Notes: generated from the sequence alone by a model not told the origin. 7,105 nt of DNA from an archaeon (GCA_024409165.1 JAKSUE010000073.1:1-7105), one strand, 5' to 3'; counted from the first letter of the stretch, positions 1-5,951 are shown. Program-made: numbers and translations.

Positions 1-1
1 A

Positions 2-31
2 TATTAGATTATTTAGTAAATTAATCTAATA
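2..31. repeat. Perfect 10-bp inverted repeat upstream of cbiS
   Basis: Bases 2-11 (TATTAGATTA) are the exact reverse complement of 22-31 (TAATCTAATA), with a 10-base spacer. The repeat lies 36 bases before the cbiS start. It could be an operator for the cobamide genes, a hairpin ending an upstream transcript outside the window, or chance in A/T-rich DNA. No T-run follows it closely on the + strand, so a terminator role is weakly supported. The 67-base gap before cbiS shows no clear TATA box matching TTTATATA; the promoter may lie before the window. Confidence 0.5.
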
Positions 32-56
32 AATTAATAATTTAAAAAAACTATAA

Positions 57-60
57 GAGG
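57..60 (+). promoter_or_regulatory. Ribosome binding site deciding the TTG start of cbiS
   Basis: GAGG at 57-60 ends 7 bases before the TTG at 68. The same GAGG core at the same 7-base distance precedes the ATG of the methyltransferase gene at 2061, which supports reading TTG as the true start. No in-frame ATG exists before residue 43. Confidence 0.75.
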
Positions 61-67
61 AATTATA

Positions 68-1207
68 TTGTCTAATAAAATTTTAAATGGAAAAATCAAT
101 GAAACTTCAGATTGTTTATACATTGATAATGATGATTACTTTTTAACATTTAGTGATTTAAAAGTTAGTGATGGAATTGATATTATTGAAAACATCATGA
201 TTTTGAAAAATGAATCTAAATTTAGTGAAGAAGAGTTAATTAACTTTACAGAAGAGTATAAAGAAACTAATAATATTGAAGGCAGTTATATTTCTCAAAA
301 CTTTAATGATACAAAATATATTGTAAATTCTTACGATGATATAAGTGTAATAACTGTAATAGCTAATGATGTAGCTATCGAAGACTTTGCTGAAGGATTA
401 AAAGTTTTAAATAGTGAAAAAGGATTTGCTGATGGGAAAATTGATGTTGGTCAAATAATTCTCATTAATAAAGCATTAAGTCCAAAAGCACTTATTCAAC
501 TTTATAAAATAGCTACTAAACAAAAAGCTAAATTCTTTGAATCTTTAAACCTTCCAATACACATAAACAACATACTAAATACTCAAGATTTCTTAGTAGT
601 TGCTTCTAATTTACCAGAGGGTAGTTTAAATGAAGAGTATGTAATGGAAGTTGGATTAGATATCACCAATATGCAATATGATGATGAGAGAGAAGACTTT
701 GATATGGAAGAATTCTCAATTAGAATCCAAGATGCAGTTACAATTAGTTGTGAAGATGCAGTAGAAAAAATGAATCTCACAACTGGAATACTTGATTACC
801 TTGTATCACAAGGAATTTTAATTGGAGATTTAGTTGAAGCTGGACTTGAACTCTGTGTAGGAGTAGAAGTAACTGAGGAGTTAAAAGAAAAACTTGAAAA
901 ACAAATCATACACTCACTTACAGATATTAATGTAATTGCTCTTTTAATGGCAGCTATCAGAACAGAAGAAGACTTCCAAAAAGGAAGAGTAAGAGAAGTT
1001 GATGTAAGTGATGATCCTGCATATCTTTACACAGACGAAGTCTTAGGTCTTGCTATTTCAAACCAAATAGCTGGAACAAAAGCACAATTTAACTTTAAAA
1101 GATACGACGAAGCAAAACCTGGAATAATTTATGGTCTTGGACCAATGGTAGATGATATATTTGCAGGTTTAATTGCAGGTTGTATGTCTAAAATCTTTGA
1201 AGAATAA
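68..1207 (+). CDS. cbiS: CbiS-like fusion: CbiZ-type (adenosylcobinamide amidohydrolase) domain plus CobZ alpha-ribazole-phosphate phosphatase
   Basis: This 379-residue soluble, acidic protein acts in cobamide salvage and assembly. The N-terminal part (about 1-200) resembles CbiZ, which hydrolyses adenosylcobinamide to adenosylcobyric acid; the best match is residues 126-180 (GQIILINKALSPKAL, then an alpha-helical stretch ending in FLVVAS). The C-terminal part (about 220-379) is a CobZ/PgpA-like domain expected to dephosphorylate alpha-ribazole phosphate or the cobamide phosphate. It keeps the family's acidic marks: DDP at 315-317, DEVLG at 323-327, PG at 351-352 and GLGPMVDD followed by AG at 356-368. 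The same domain order is known from bifunctional CbiS of Methanopyrus kandleri. The start is TTG, supported by a GAGG site. It lies 16 bases ahead of cobS. Oddly, the conserved CbiZ stretches TEAK and TGTxTD read TKQK (150-153) and LNTQD (170-174), so amidohydrolase activity is doubtful. The phosphatase assignment is firmer. It could be annotated elsewhere as a PgpA-like protein. Confidence 0.85.
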   Translation: MSNKILNGKINETSDCLYIDNDDYFLTFSDLKVSDGIDIIENIMILKNESKFSEEELINFTEEYKETNNIEGSYISQNFNDTKYIVNSYDDISVITVIANDVAIEDFAEGLKVLNSEKGFADGKIDVGQIILINKALSPKALIQLYKIATKQKAKFFESLNLPIHINNILNTQDFLVVASNLPEGSLNEEYVMEVGLDITNMQYDDEREDFDMEEFSIRIQDAVTISCEDAVEKMNLTTGILDYLVSQGILIGDLVEAGLELCVGVEVTEELKEKLEKQIIHSLTDINVIALLMAAIRTEEDFQKGRVREVDVSDDPAYLYTDEVLGLAISNQIAGTKAQFNFKRYDEAKPGIIYGLGPMVDDIFAGLIAGCMSKIFEE

Positions 1208-1223
1208 CTAAGGAGCATTCCTA

Positions 1224-2015
1224 ATGAAAGAAAAGAATAATGATGATTACTTTAAAAAACAAAAACCTTCTATAATTCGTTCAATATTAGGTTTAGCTAC
1301 TTTCACTACAATATTACCAATTAATGTTTATACAAGTATTGAAGAAATGGCAAGAGTTACATGGTTTTGGCCTGTAATTAATGGAATTATTGGAGTAATC
1401 GGAGCTTTAATTGCATATATTTTAGCTAGCTTTTTAAATATGCCTCCACTTTTAACTGCAACAATAATTTATGGATTTTTCATACTTATAAATGGATTTA
1501 ATCACCTTGATGGATTAATAGATTTAGGTGATGGAATGATGGTTCATGGAACTCCTGAGAAAAAGTTAGCTGTTATGAAAGACCCAATTACAGGAGTTGG
1601 AGGAATCTCTACATTATTCATTGTAGGAACAATGACTATTGCTGGAATTTATCAAATACTTGATTTAAATCTTTTCTTATTATTAATTGTAGCAGAAATG
1701 GCTGGAAAAGTTGGACTTATAACTTGTTGTATAAGTTCAAAATCTGGAAAAGAAGGTATTGGTAAATTCTTCATTGATTCTATGAATATCACAAATTATA
1801 TTGTAGGATTAATCATAACTATTGTAATAGCAAGTATAATAAGCATACCAATTGGAACATTAGGAGTAATCGGAGGAATGTTCGGAGGATTATTAGCTAC
1901 ATTATTTGGTAAAAGACATCTTAAAATAGCTAATGGAGATGTTCTTGGAGCATCTAATGAACTCGGAAGATTATTCGCATTAATATTTATGATAATAACT
2001 ATTTCATTAATTTAA
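1224..2015 (+). CDS. cobS: Adenosylcobinamide-GDP ribazoletransferase (cobalamin synthase)
   Basis: CobS joins adenosylcobinamide-GDP to alpha-ribazole or its 5'-phosphate at the membrane, releasing GMP and giving the complete cobamide or its phosphate. The 263-residue length is normal. Family signatures are the acidic motif GFNHLDGLIDLGDG at 91-104, MKDPITGVGG at 118-127, and GDVLGASNELGR at 238-249. The protein is strongly hydrophobic, with probable membrane segments near 53-73, 76-94, 127-147, 149-169, 190-210, 212-229 and 248-263. AGGAG at 1211-1215 sits 8 bases before the ATG, and an in-frame TAA at 1209-1211 excludes an earlier start. It follows cbiS by 16 bases, so the two are almost certainly one transcript. 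The functional link is direct: if CobS uses ribazole phosphate, the CobZ half of CbiS removes the phosphate. In Methanobacteriales the lower ligand is usually 5-hydroxybenzimidazole (family knowledge, not visible here). Confidence 0.95.
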   Translation: MKEKNNDDYFKKQKPSIIRSILGLATFTTILPINVYTSIEEMARVTWFWPVINGIIGVIGALIAYILASFLNMPPLLTATIIYGFFILINGFNHLDGLIDLGDGMMVHGTPEKKLAVMKDPITGVGGISTLFIVGTMTIAGIYQILDLNLFLLLIVAEMAGKVGLITCCISSKSGKEGIGKFFIDSMNITNYIVGLIITIVIASIISIPIGTLGVIGGMFGGLLATLFGKRHLKIANGDVLGASNELGRLFALIFMIITISLI

Positions 2016-2060
2016 ATAATTATAGAGTTAATTAAAAATTATGATTAAAGAGGAAATTAA

Positions 2061-2618
2061 ATGAGAATACAAGTGTTAAGATTAGATCACAGAATTGGAA
2101 GAGATACTCGTATAACCACCCATGTATGTTTAACTGCAAGAGCATTTGGTGCTGAAAAAGTATGGTTAAGTGGAGAAGAAGACCATAGTTTAATGAAAAG
2201 TGTTAGAGACATTGTAGATAGATGGGGTGGAGACTTCGAAGTAGAATATAATAAAAGTTACATGGAAGTTATCTTAAATTGGAGAGAAAATGGAGGAAAA
2301 ATCGTTCACCTTACTATGTACGGATCACAAGCTCATGAAATTGTTGATGAAGTAAGGGGTAGTAAAAAAGACATTTTAATTGTTGTAGGTGGTGCAAAAG
2401 TCCCTACAAAAGTCTATAAAAATGCAGATTGGAATGTCAGTGTAACAACTCAACCACACTCTGAAGTAGCTGCACTTGCTATATTCCAACACTTATTAAT
2501 GGAAGGAAAAGAATTCGATTTAGAATTTGAAGATCCAGTATTTGAAGTTATTCCAACAGCTCATGGAAAAACAGTAAATATCCATGAAGAAAATAAAAAA
2601 ATTAACAAAAAAGATTAG
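2061..2618 (+). CDS. trm56: tRNA (cytidine(56)-2'-O)-methyltransferase
   Basis: Archaeal Trm56 uses S-adenosylmethionine to methylate the ribose of C56 in the T-loop of tRNAs, helping hold the D-loop/T-loop contact. The 185 residues match the family from the first residue: LRLDHRIGRDTRITTHVCLT at 6-25 is its hallmark. The SPOUT knot that binds the methyl donor is seen in LTMYGS (84-89), IVVGGAKVP (107-115) and NVSVTTQPHSEVAALA (125-140). GAGG at 2050-2053 lies 7 bases before the ATG, and an in-frame TAA touches the start codon, so the start is fixed. It begins 45 bases after cobS; that gap has no T-run or clear TATA box, so read-through from the cobamide genes is likely though the functions are unrelated. 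The Lys/Asn-rich tail (about 176-185) is probably disordered, and its DNA is T-tract on the opposite strand, where the convergent gene ends. Confidence 0.95.
   Translation: MRIQVLRLDHRIGRDTRITTHVCLTARAFGAEKVWLSGEEDHSLMKSVRDIVDRWGGDFEVEYNKSYMEVILNWRENGGKIVHLTMYGSQAHEIVDEVRGSKKDILIVVGGAKVPTKVYKNADWNVSVTTQPHSEVAALAIFQHLLMEGKEFDLEFEDPVFEVIPTAHGKTVNIHEENKKINKKD
2595..2612 (-). terminator. Oligo-T terminator for the DUF763 gene, inside the 3' end of trm56
   Basis: Read on the - strand, bases 2612-2607 are T6 and 2601-2595 are T7, 38-56 bases past the DUF763 stop codon. Archaeal RNA polymerase terminates on such runs without a hairpin. On the + strand the same bases code for the Lys/Asn-rich tail of Trm56. 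The 32-base gap 2619-2650 itself holds no T-run. For the + transcript the nearest T-run is T6 at 2696-2701, inside the DUF763 coding region. Confidence 0.5.
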
Positions 2619-2650
2619 ATTAATTAAATCCACCACTAAACTAAAATAAT

Positions 2651-3772
2651 TTAAGAGATAAAATCATCTAAGCGTTTAAAAGCTTGCATTTTATCTTTTT
2701 TATCTAATCTTGATTGATATACCGCATCCCTCACCATAGAAATTGAATTATCATAAACATCACGGTCCACAGGATATGGAAATCCATCCTTACCACCATG
2801 AGTAAAAGAATATTTCACAGGGTCTTTCCAACTTGCTGGTTCACCAAAGACCAAATCTGAAATTAAAGCCAGAGCTCTTATTTTCTTAGGACCAATCCCA
2901 TTAAGAAGAATAAGTTCTTCATAATTTTCAGGTTGAATCTCCCAAGCATTCTTTAAAACTTCATACTCTCTATCTGATAAATCCATATCTAAAATTGCAT
3001 GATGCTTTGGAAGTGAAAAACTAATCCCATCATCAACATTAAAATCAGTTAAAAGAAGTTGATTTTCATCCTTTCGCTTAAAATAATCCCTAAGATGAAC
3101 CGGATTATCATTAATCAAATCAACACTTATTTTTTGAGCTTCTTTACTATTTGTAGAAGCCATATTCAAAGTTTCTTTCTCAATATTATCACAAGATATT
3201 CCACTATGAGGATCTGCTAAAAAGTCATCAAAACTCTCATTCATCCAATGATAACGACGAGCCAATTTAGTCTCAGTATTCATCCCCTGTTGAACAACAG
3301 CCCAATCACCTTTCTCTGTAACAAAAAAGTCATGAACATATAAATTATAACCATCTTGAATACAAGAATTATCAATCTTAGCAGAAAGTCGGCTTGAATT
3401 AACCATACTATCAACAGTAGCATCATTAAGTCCAAATATATCCCCTGCACGAACAATCCCATCAGGAGTTTTACGAGAAGCAGCACCCTTACCACCAGAT
3501 AAATAAATTCCATGTTCCTCAGGTTTAATAGAAGATTTAAGAGCACCTAAAGCAGTAGTAGTTGTACCTGAAGAATGCCAATCAAATCCCAATACACAAG
3601 AAAAAGCCTGAAACCAACAAGGATTAGATATCCTATGAATAAACTCTGTTGGTCCATACTCATCAACCACAACATCAGTTATAGCTCCAGCTAACTTAAC
3701 CATACGATTAAACAACCATCGCGGTGCATGCCCCCCATGTAATGGTAAATTAGCTACTCCTTTCCTTTGCAT
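2651..3772 (-). CDS. DUF763 family protein, function unknown
   Basis: I recognise this as the DUF763 (COG1415) family, found mainly in archaea and some bacteria and without an assigned function. The 373-residue length is typical. The N-terminus is very family-like: RKGVANLPLHGGHAPRWLF at 3-21, then HRISNPCWFQAFSCVLGFDWHSSGTTT around 46-72. Glycine-rich SGGKGAASRKTPDG at 92-105 and a cluster with H147, W157, R172-R173, H175 and W176 follow. Residues 286-310 contain LLNGIGPKKIRALALI, which looks like a helix-hairpin-helix motif and suggests nucleic-acid binding (inference). There is no signal peptide or membrane segment. The ATG is fixed by an in-frame TAA 15 bases upstream; AGGT at 3783-3780, read on the - strand, serves as ribosome binding site. 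It appears to have its own promoter at 3807-3814 and converges with trm56. Confidence 0.9.
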   Translation of the reverse strand: MQRKGVANLPLHGGHAPRWLFNRMVKLAGAITDVVVDEYGPTEFIHRISNPCWFQAFSCVLGFDWHSSGTTTTALGALKSSIKPEEHGIYLSGGKGAASRKTPDGIVRAGDIFGLNDATVDSMVNSSRLSAKIDNSCIQDGYNLYVHDFFVTEKGDWAVVQQGMNTETKLARRYHWMNESFDDFLADPHSGISCDNIEKETLNMASTNSKEAQKISVDLINDNPVHLRDYFKRKDENQLLLTDFNVDDGISFSLPKHHAILDMDLSDREYEVLKNAWEIQPENYEELILLNGIGPKKIRALALISDLVFGEPASWKDPVKYSFTHGGKDGFPYPVDRDVYDNSISMVRDAVYQSRLDKKDKMQAFKRLDDFIS

Positions 3773-3806
3773 AATTATAACCTGTTAAACTTAATATAAA
3801 TTAAAT

Positions 3807-3814
3807 TATATAAA
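3807..3814 (-). promoter_or_regulatory. TATA box of the DUF763 gene
   Basis: On the - strand bases 3814-3807 read TTTATATA, an exact match to the methanogen TATA box. The box ends 34 bases before the ATG at 3772. With the usual 22-25 bases from box to transcription start, the leader would be about 10-13 bases, just enough to hold the AGGT ribosome binding site. A second, weaker TTTATATT lies at 3826-3819. Confidence 0.6.
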
Positions 3815-3847
3815 ACCCAATATAAAAAGATTAAAACAGAGCATTTG

Positions 3848-3894
3848 AAAAATAATATTTAAAAAATAGGTAAAAATAAACTATTTATAAAAAA
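3848..3894 (-). terminator. Multiple oligo-T tracts ending fumB transcription
   Basis: Downstream of the fumB stop the - strand carries T6 (3894-3889), T5 (3876-3872), T6 (3866-3861) and T5 (3852-3848). Successive T-tracts without a strong hairpin fit archaeal intrinsic termination. They lie between fumB and the TATA box of the DUF763 gene, suggesting the two are separate transcription units. Confidence 0.55.
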
Positions 3895-3909
3895 TTTATA
3901 ATTAATAAT

Positions 3910-4413
3910 TTAAAAAATAGATTCTCCATGAGCAACTGCAACTAATCCAGGGATATTTTCAACTTCTAATTCATAGAAAGCTTCCATACCCTCATTTTCA
4001 TAAGCTACACACTTTTTAGATTTGACTAAATTAGTAAGAAGTGCTGCTACAGGTGGAGTTATAATAAAAACAGAATTAAATTCATTTAGATTTTTTATAG
4101 TATCTTCACTTAAAGAACCTTTCCCAATATGAAATTTAACACCAGATTTAGATAAAGGCGCTATTGAAGATTCTATTTCTACTTTATTACTTGTTGTAGG
4201 TGCAATACCTGCATCACTTACTGCAGTATGCATTATAGCCATTCCATTAAAATCAAATGAAAATTGATCTTCTTTACCCTCATCAATAGCTTTGACTAAT
4301 TTAGGTAAAACAGCATCTCTACCACAATACATTTTTCCAGATAAAGAAATTTTATCTCCAACTTTTAAATCATTAATATCTTCATCACTAATAGGTGTTT
4401 TAATAATTTTCAT
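3910..4413 (-). CDS. fumB: Class I fumarate hydratase, beta subunit (C-terminal domain type)
   Basis: With a separate iron-sulfur alpha subunit, this protein would interconvert fumarate and malate in the cytoplasm, as part of the incomplete reductive TCA branch by which methanogens make 2-oxoglutarate. The 167 residues match the Fe-S hydro-lyase beta family: GDKISLSGKMYCGRDAVLPKLV at 19-40 (the family RDxAH region), GIAPTTSNKVE at 69-79, GKGSLS at 97-102 and GMEAFYELEVENIPG at 142-156. No [4Fe-4S] ligands are expected here because they sit in the alpha subunit, which is not in this window. The start is fixed by an in-frame TAA upstream and AGGT at 4423-4420 (- strand), 6 bases before the ATG. 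The leader carries a five-unit pentamer repeat. L-tartrate dehydratase beta is the main alternative in this family; the host metabolism favours fumarase. Confidence 0.86.
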   Translation of the reverse strand: MKIIKTPISDEDINDLKVGDKISLSGKMYCGRDAVLPKLVKAIDEGKEDQFSFDFNGMAIMHTAVSDAGIAPTTSNKVEIESSIAPLSKSGVKFHIGKGSLSEDTIKNLNEFNSVFIITPPVAALLTNLVKSKKCVAYENEGMEAFYELEVENIPGLVAVAHGESIF

Positions 4414-4427
4414 ATCATTACCTTATA

Positions 4428-4455
4428 ATTTTATTTTATCTTATTTTATTTTATT
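4428..4455 (-). repeat. Pentamer repeat (AAAAT)5 in the fumB leader
   Basis: On the + strand 4428-4452 is ATTTT repeated five times in register, with one T-to-C change in the third unit, then a partial unit to 4455. On the coding strand this is an A-rich AAAAT series ending a few bases before the AGGT ribosome binding site. It may keep the leader unstructured, and its length could vary by slippage. Confidence 0.7.
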
Positions 4456-4466
4456 AAGTTAAGTCT

Positions 4467-4474
4467 ATTATAAA
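4467..4474 (-). promoter_or_regulatory. Probable TATA box of fumB
   Basis: Bases 4474-4467 on the - strand read TTTATAAT, one mismatch from TTTATATA. It ends 53 bases before the fumB ATG, which would place the transcript start near 4444, inside the pentamer repeat, with a leader of about 30 bases that includes the AGGT site. The A/T richness makes similar matches common. Confidence 0.4.
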
Positions 4475-4677
4475 TTATTATTAAAATAGTATTTAAAATA
4501 ATAGTAAAAAATTATACTACAACTATTGATGAAACTTGAATTGATTTAATTAAAATAATCACTTATTAAATTAATATATAGTAATACATACATTAAAATA
4601 ATTAAACGAATATTTAAAATAAATGATAGAATAATCAAATAATGAAAATTAGAATTTAGTAATCTACATGAAAGGAC

Positions 4678-4734
4678 AAAAATATGTAAAAATATACAAA
4701 AATAGTATAAAAAATAGTAAAAATTTATGAAAAA
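4678..4734. repeat. Six phased A-tracts after mfnA (multi-T terminator and/or bent DNA)
   Basis: On the + strand, A-runs of 5 or 6 occupy 4678-4682, 4688-4692, 4698-4702, 4709-4714, 4719-4723 and 4730-4734. Their centres lie about 10, 10, 11, 10 and 11 bases apart, close to one DNA helical turn. Read with mfnA on the - strand they are six T5-T6 tracts beginning 17 bases after the stop codon, a strong archaeal-type terminator. The phasing also predicts intrinsic curvature. The first units are near-copies (AAAAATATGT, AAAAATATAC), so the array may have grown by tandem duplication. Confidence 0.75.
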
Positions 4735-4750
4735 GTTAGAAAGAATGGAA

Positions 4751-5917
4751 TTAAAATTTATCCATAATTTCTTCTAAATCTTTTAAAAAATCAACAAGAT
4801 TATTATGTGTTAAATGATTAGTTACAATGACTCTTATTGCTTTTGGGTAAGAAGAGCAGGATGTTCTCCAACCATAGTCTTCAAGAATATTTGCAAAGTC
4901 ATCTGTTTCAATATTTGGATGGTTGAATGCAACTATATTTAATTTAGGTTCTACAACAAGATTATATCCTAATTTTTTAAGATTTTCTGATAAGAATAAT
5001 GATTTATCCATTGCTTCTTTAGCACGATTTGTGTAACCTTCAATTCCTAAGTGTCTCATAACTGCATATGTAGCTGCTGAGGTTGCTCCTACACGGGTTC
5101 CGACAATTGTGGATTGGTGTTTAACAGTTAAGTATGGAGAATCAACAGACATTGCATCAAGATAATGTTTATCACGGAATAAGATTCCTCCAGCAGGTAT
5201 TGGAGCAAGGCCCATTTTATGAGGGTCAACAGTCATTGATTTAACTCCTGGAAGGGAGAAATCAAAGTCAGGTAAATCAAATCCTATGTTTTTTAAGAAT
5301 GGTATTGAGAAACCACCAAATGCAGCATCAACATGTAAGTGAATGTCATTTTCAACTGCTAAATCTGATAATTGTGGTATTGGATCAATCATTCCAAGTT
5401 CTGTTGTACCAGCGATACCTACAATAGCTATTGTATTTTCGTTGATTGAATTTTCTACAAAATCAATATCTAAAGAGTAATTTTCATCAAGTTTACCTTC
5501 GATTAATTTGAAACCTAACATATCTTCTGCTTTTTTAAAGGAGAAATGTGCAGATTTTGGTACAATTATTTCAGGTTTTGTAATACCTTTTTCATCTCTT
5601 GCAATATTTTTTATAGCTCTCATAGCCATTAGGTTTGCTTCTGTTCCACCTGTGACAATATGGCCTGCAGGATTTTTAATAGATAAAATAGAACCTAATA
5701 AATTTAATGCTTTTGTTTCAAGAGCTAAAGTTCCTTTAAAAAGACCAGGGTCTCCTAAATTAGATTCAAAAAATTTAATAAAAACTTCTTTTGCAATAGG
5801 ATGTGGTTCTGTACACATAGAACCTAAGATATTACCATCTGTATATTTACAATTCATAGATTGGTAATAATCTAATTCCTTAAAAAGTTCTTCTTTAGAA
5901 ATCGGTTTTTGATTCAT
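4751..5917 (-). CDS. mfnA: L-tyrosine decarboxylase (methanofuran synthesis); possible aspartate decarboxylase
   Basis: MfnA is a cytoplasmic PLP enzyme of the group II decarboxylase family. It converts L-tyrosine to tyramine, an early methanofuran precursor; some archaeal members also make beta-alanine from aspartate for coenzyme A. The 388 residues are full length. Visible PLP features are GGTEAN at 90-95 (phosphate contact), H124 in SAHFSF (ring stacking), D197 in HVDAAFGG (pyridine nitrogen), and the Schiff-base lysine K234 in DPHKMGLAPIPAGG (231-244), followed by GTRVGATSAATY at 273-284. The ATG is secure because an in-frame TAG lies only 12 bases upstream. No proper Shine-Dalgarno site is present, and a TATA box ends 26 bases before the start, so the mRNA is probably leaderless or nearly so. 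It is flanked by its own promoter and an unusually regular T-tract terminator, suggesting single-gene transcription. Confidence 0.95.
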   Translation of the reverse strand: MNQKPISKEELFKELDYYQSMNCKYTDGNILGSMCTEPHPIAKEVFIKFFESNLGDPGLFKGTLALETKALNLLGSILSIKNPAGHIVTGGTEANLMAMRAIKNIARDEKGITKPEIIVPKSAHFSFKKAEDMLGFKLIEGKLDENYSLDIDFVENSINENTIAIVGIAGTTELGMIDPIPQLSDLAVENDIHLHVDAAFGGFSIPFLKNIGFDLPDFDFSLPGVKSMTVDPHKMGLAPIPAGGILFRDKHYLDAMSVDSPYLTVKHQSTIVGTRVGATSAATYAVMRHLGIEGYTNRAKEAMDKSLFLSENLKKLGYNLVVEPKLNIVAFNHPNIETDDFANILEDYGWRTSCSSYPKAIRVIVTNHLTHNNLVDFLKDLEEIMDKF

Positions 5918-5927
5918 AATATCACAT

Positions 5928-5939
5928 AGCTAACGCTAA
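5928..5939 (-). promoter_or_regulatory. Tandem TTAGC repeat between mfnA TATA box and start codon
   Basis: The - strand reads TTAGCGTTAGCT across 5939-5928, two TTAGC units 6 bases apart, also forming a short TAGC/GCTA dyad with the neighbouring base. It is the only G/C-containing patch in this A/T-rich gap and overlaps the expected transcription start region, so it is a candidate operator. The short length leaves chance likely. Confidence 0.3.
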
Positions 5940-5943
5940 AATT

Positions 5944-5951
5944 TATATAAA
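5944..5951 (-). promoter_or_regulatory. TATA box of mfnA
   Basis: Bases 5951-5944 on the - strand read TTTATATA, an exact methanogen TATA match, inside the palindrome TTTATATAAA (5942-5951). It ends 26 bases before the mfnA ATG. At the usual 22-25-base offset, transcription would begin within a few bases of the start codon. Confidence 0.65.

Larger units (their letters stand above)
4414..4750. other. 337-base A/T-rich gap between mfnA and fumB
   Basis: No gene is supported here on either strand. From low to high coordinate it holds the fumB ribosome binding site, the pentamer repeat, a probable TATA box at 4467-4474, about 200 bases of A/T-rich DNA (4475-4677) in which I see only weak TATA-like stretches (for example near 4571-4582), and the phased A-tracts at 4678-4734 next to the mfnA stop. 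The only open frames are 15-20 codons with no ribosome binding site. A small RNA cannot be ruled out by eye, but nothing points to one. Confidence 0.6.

Noticed and set aside
1..67. A cobalamin riboswitch before cbiS.
   Set aside because: The visible leader is short and almost all A/T, with none of the B12-box or junction structure; these riboswitches are also chiefly bacterial.
583..780. A 65-codon open frame on the - strand.
   Set aside because: It is antisense to the middle of cbiS, with no family match or ribosome site.
3280..3546. An 88-residue Leu/Val-rich open frame on the - strand.
   Set aside because: It lies wholly inside the DUF763 gene in another frame; the hydrophobic composition is a by-product of codon structure and no ribosome site precedes it.
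4546..4593. A 15-residue - strand frame (starts MYVLLY) between mfnA and fumB.
   Set aside because: No ribosome binding site, no near promoter match, and length within chance expectation.
4668..4730. A 20-codon + strand frame with Lys- and Asn-rich repeats across the A-tracts.
   Set aside because: No ribosome site at a useful distance; its sequence simply reflects the A-tract array.
5508..5867. A 119-codon open frame on the + strand.
   Set aside because: It is antisense to the conserved PLP-enzyme coding region of mfnA and has no recognisable protein family.
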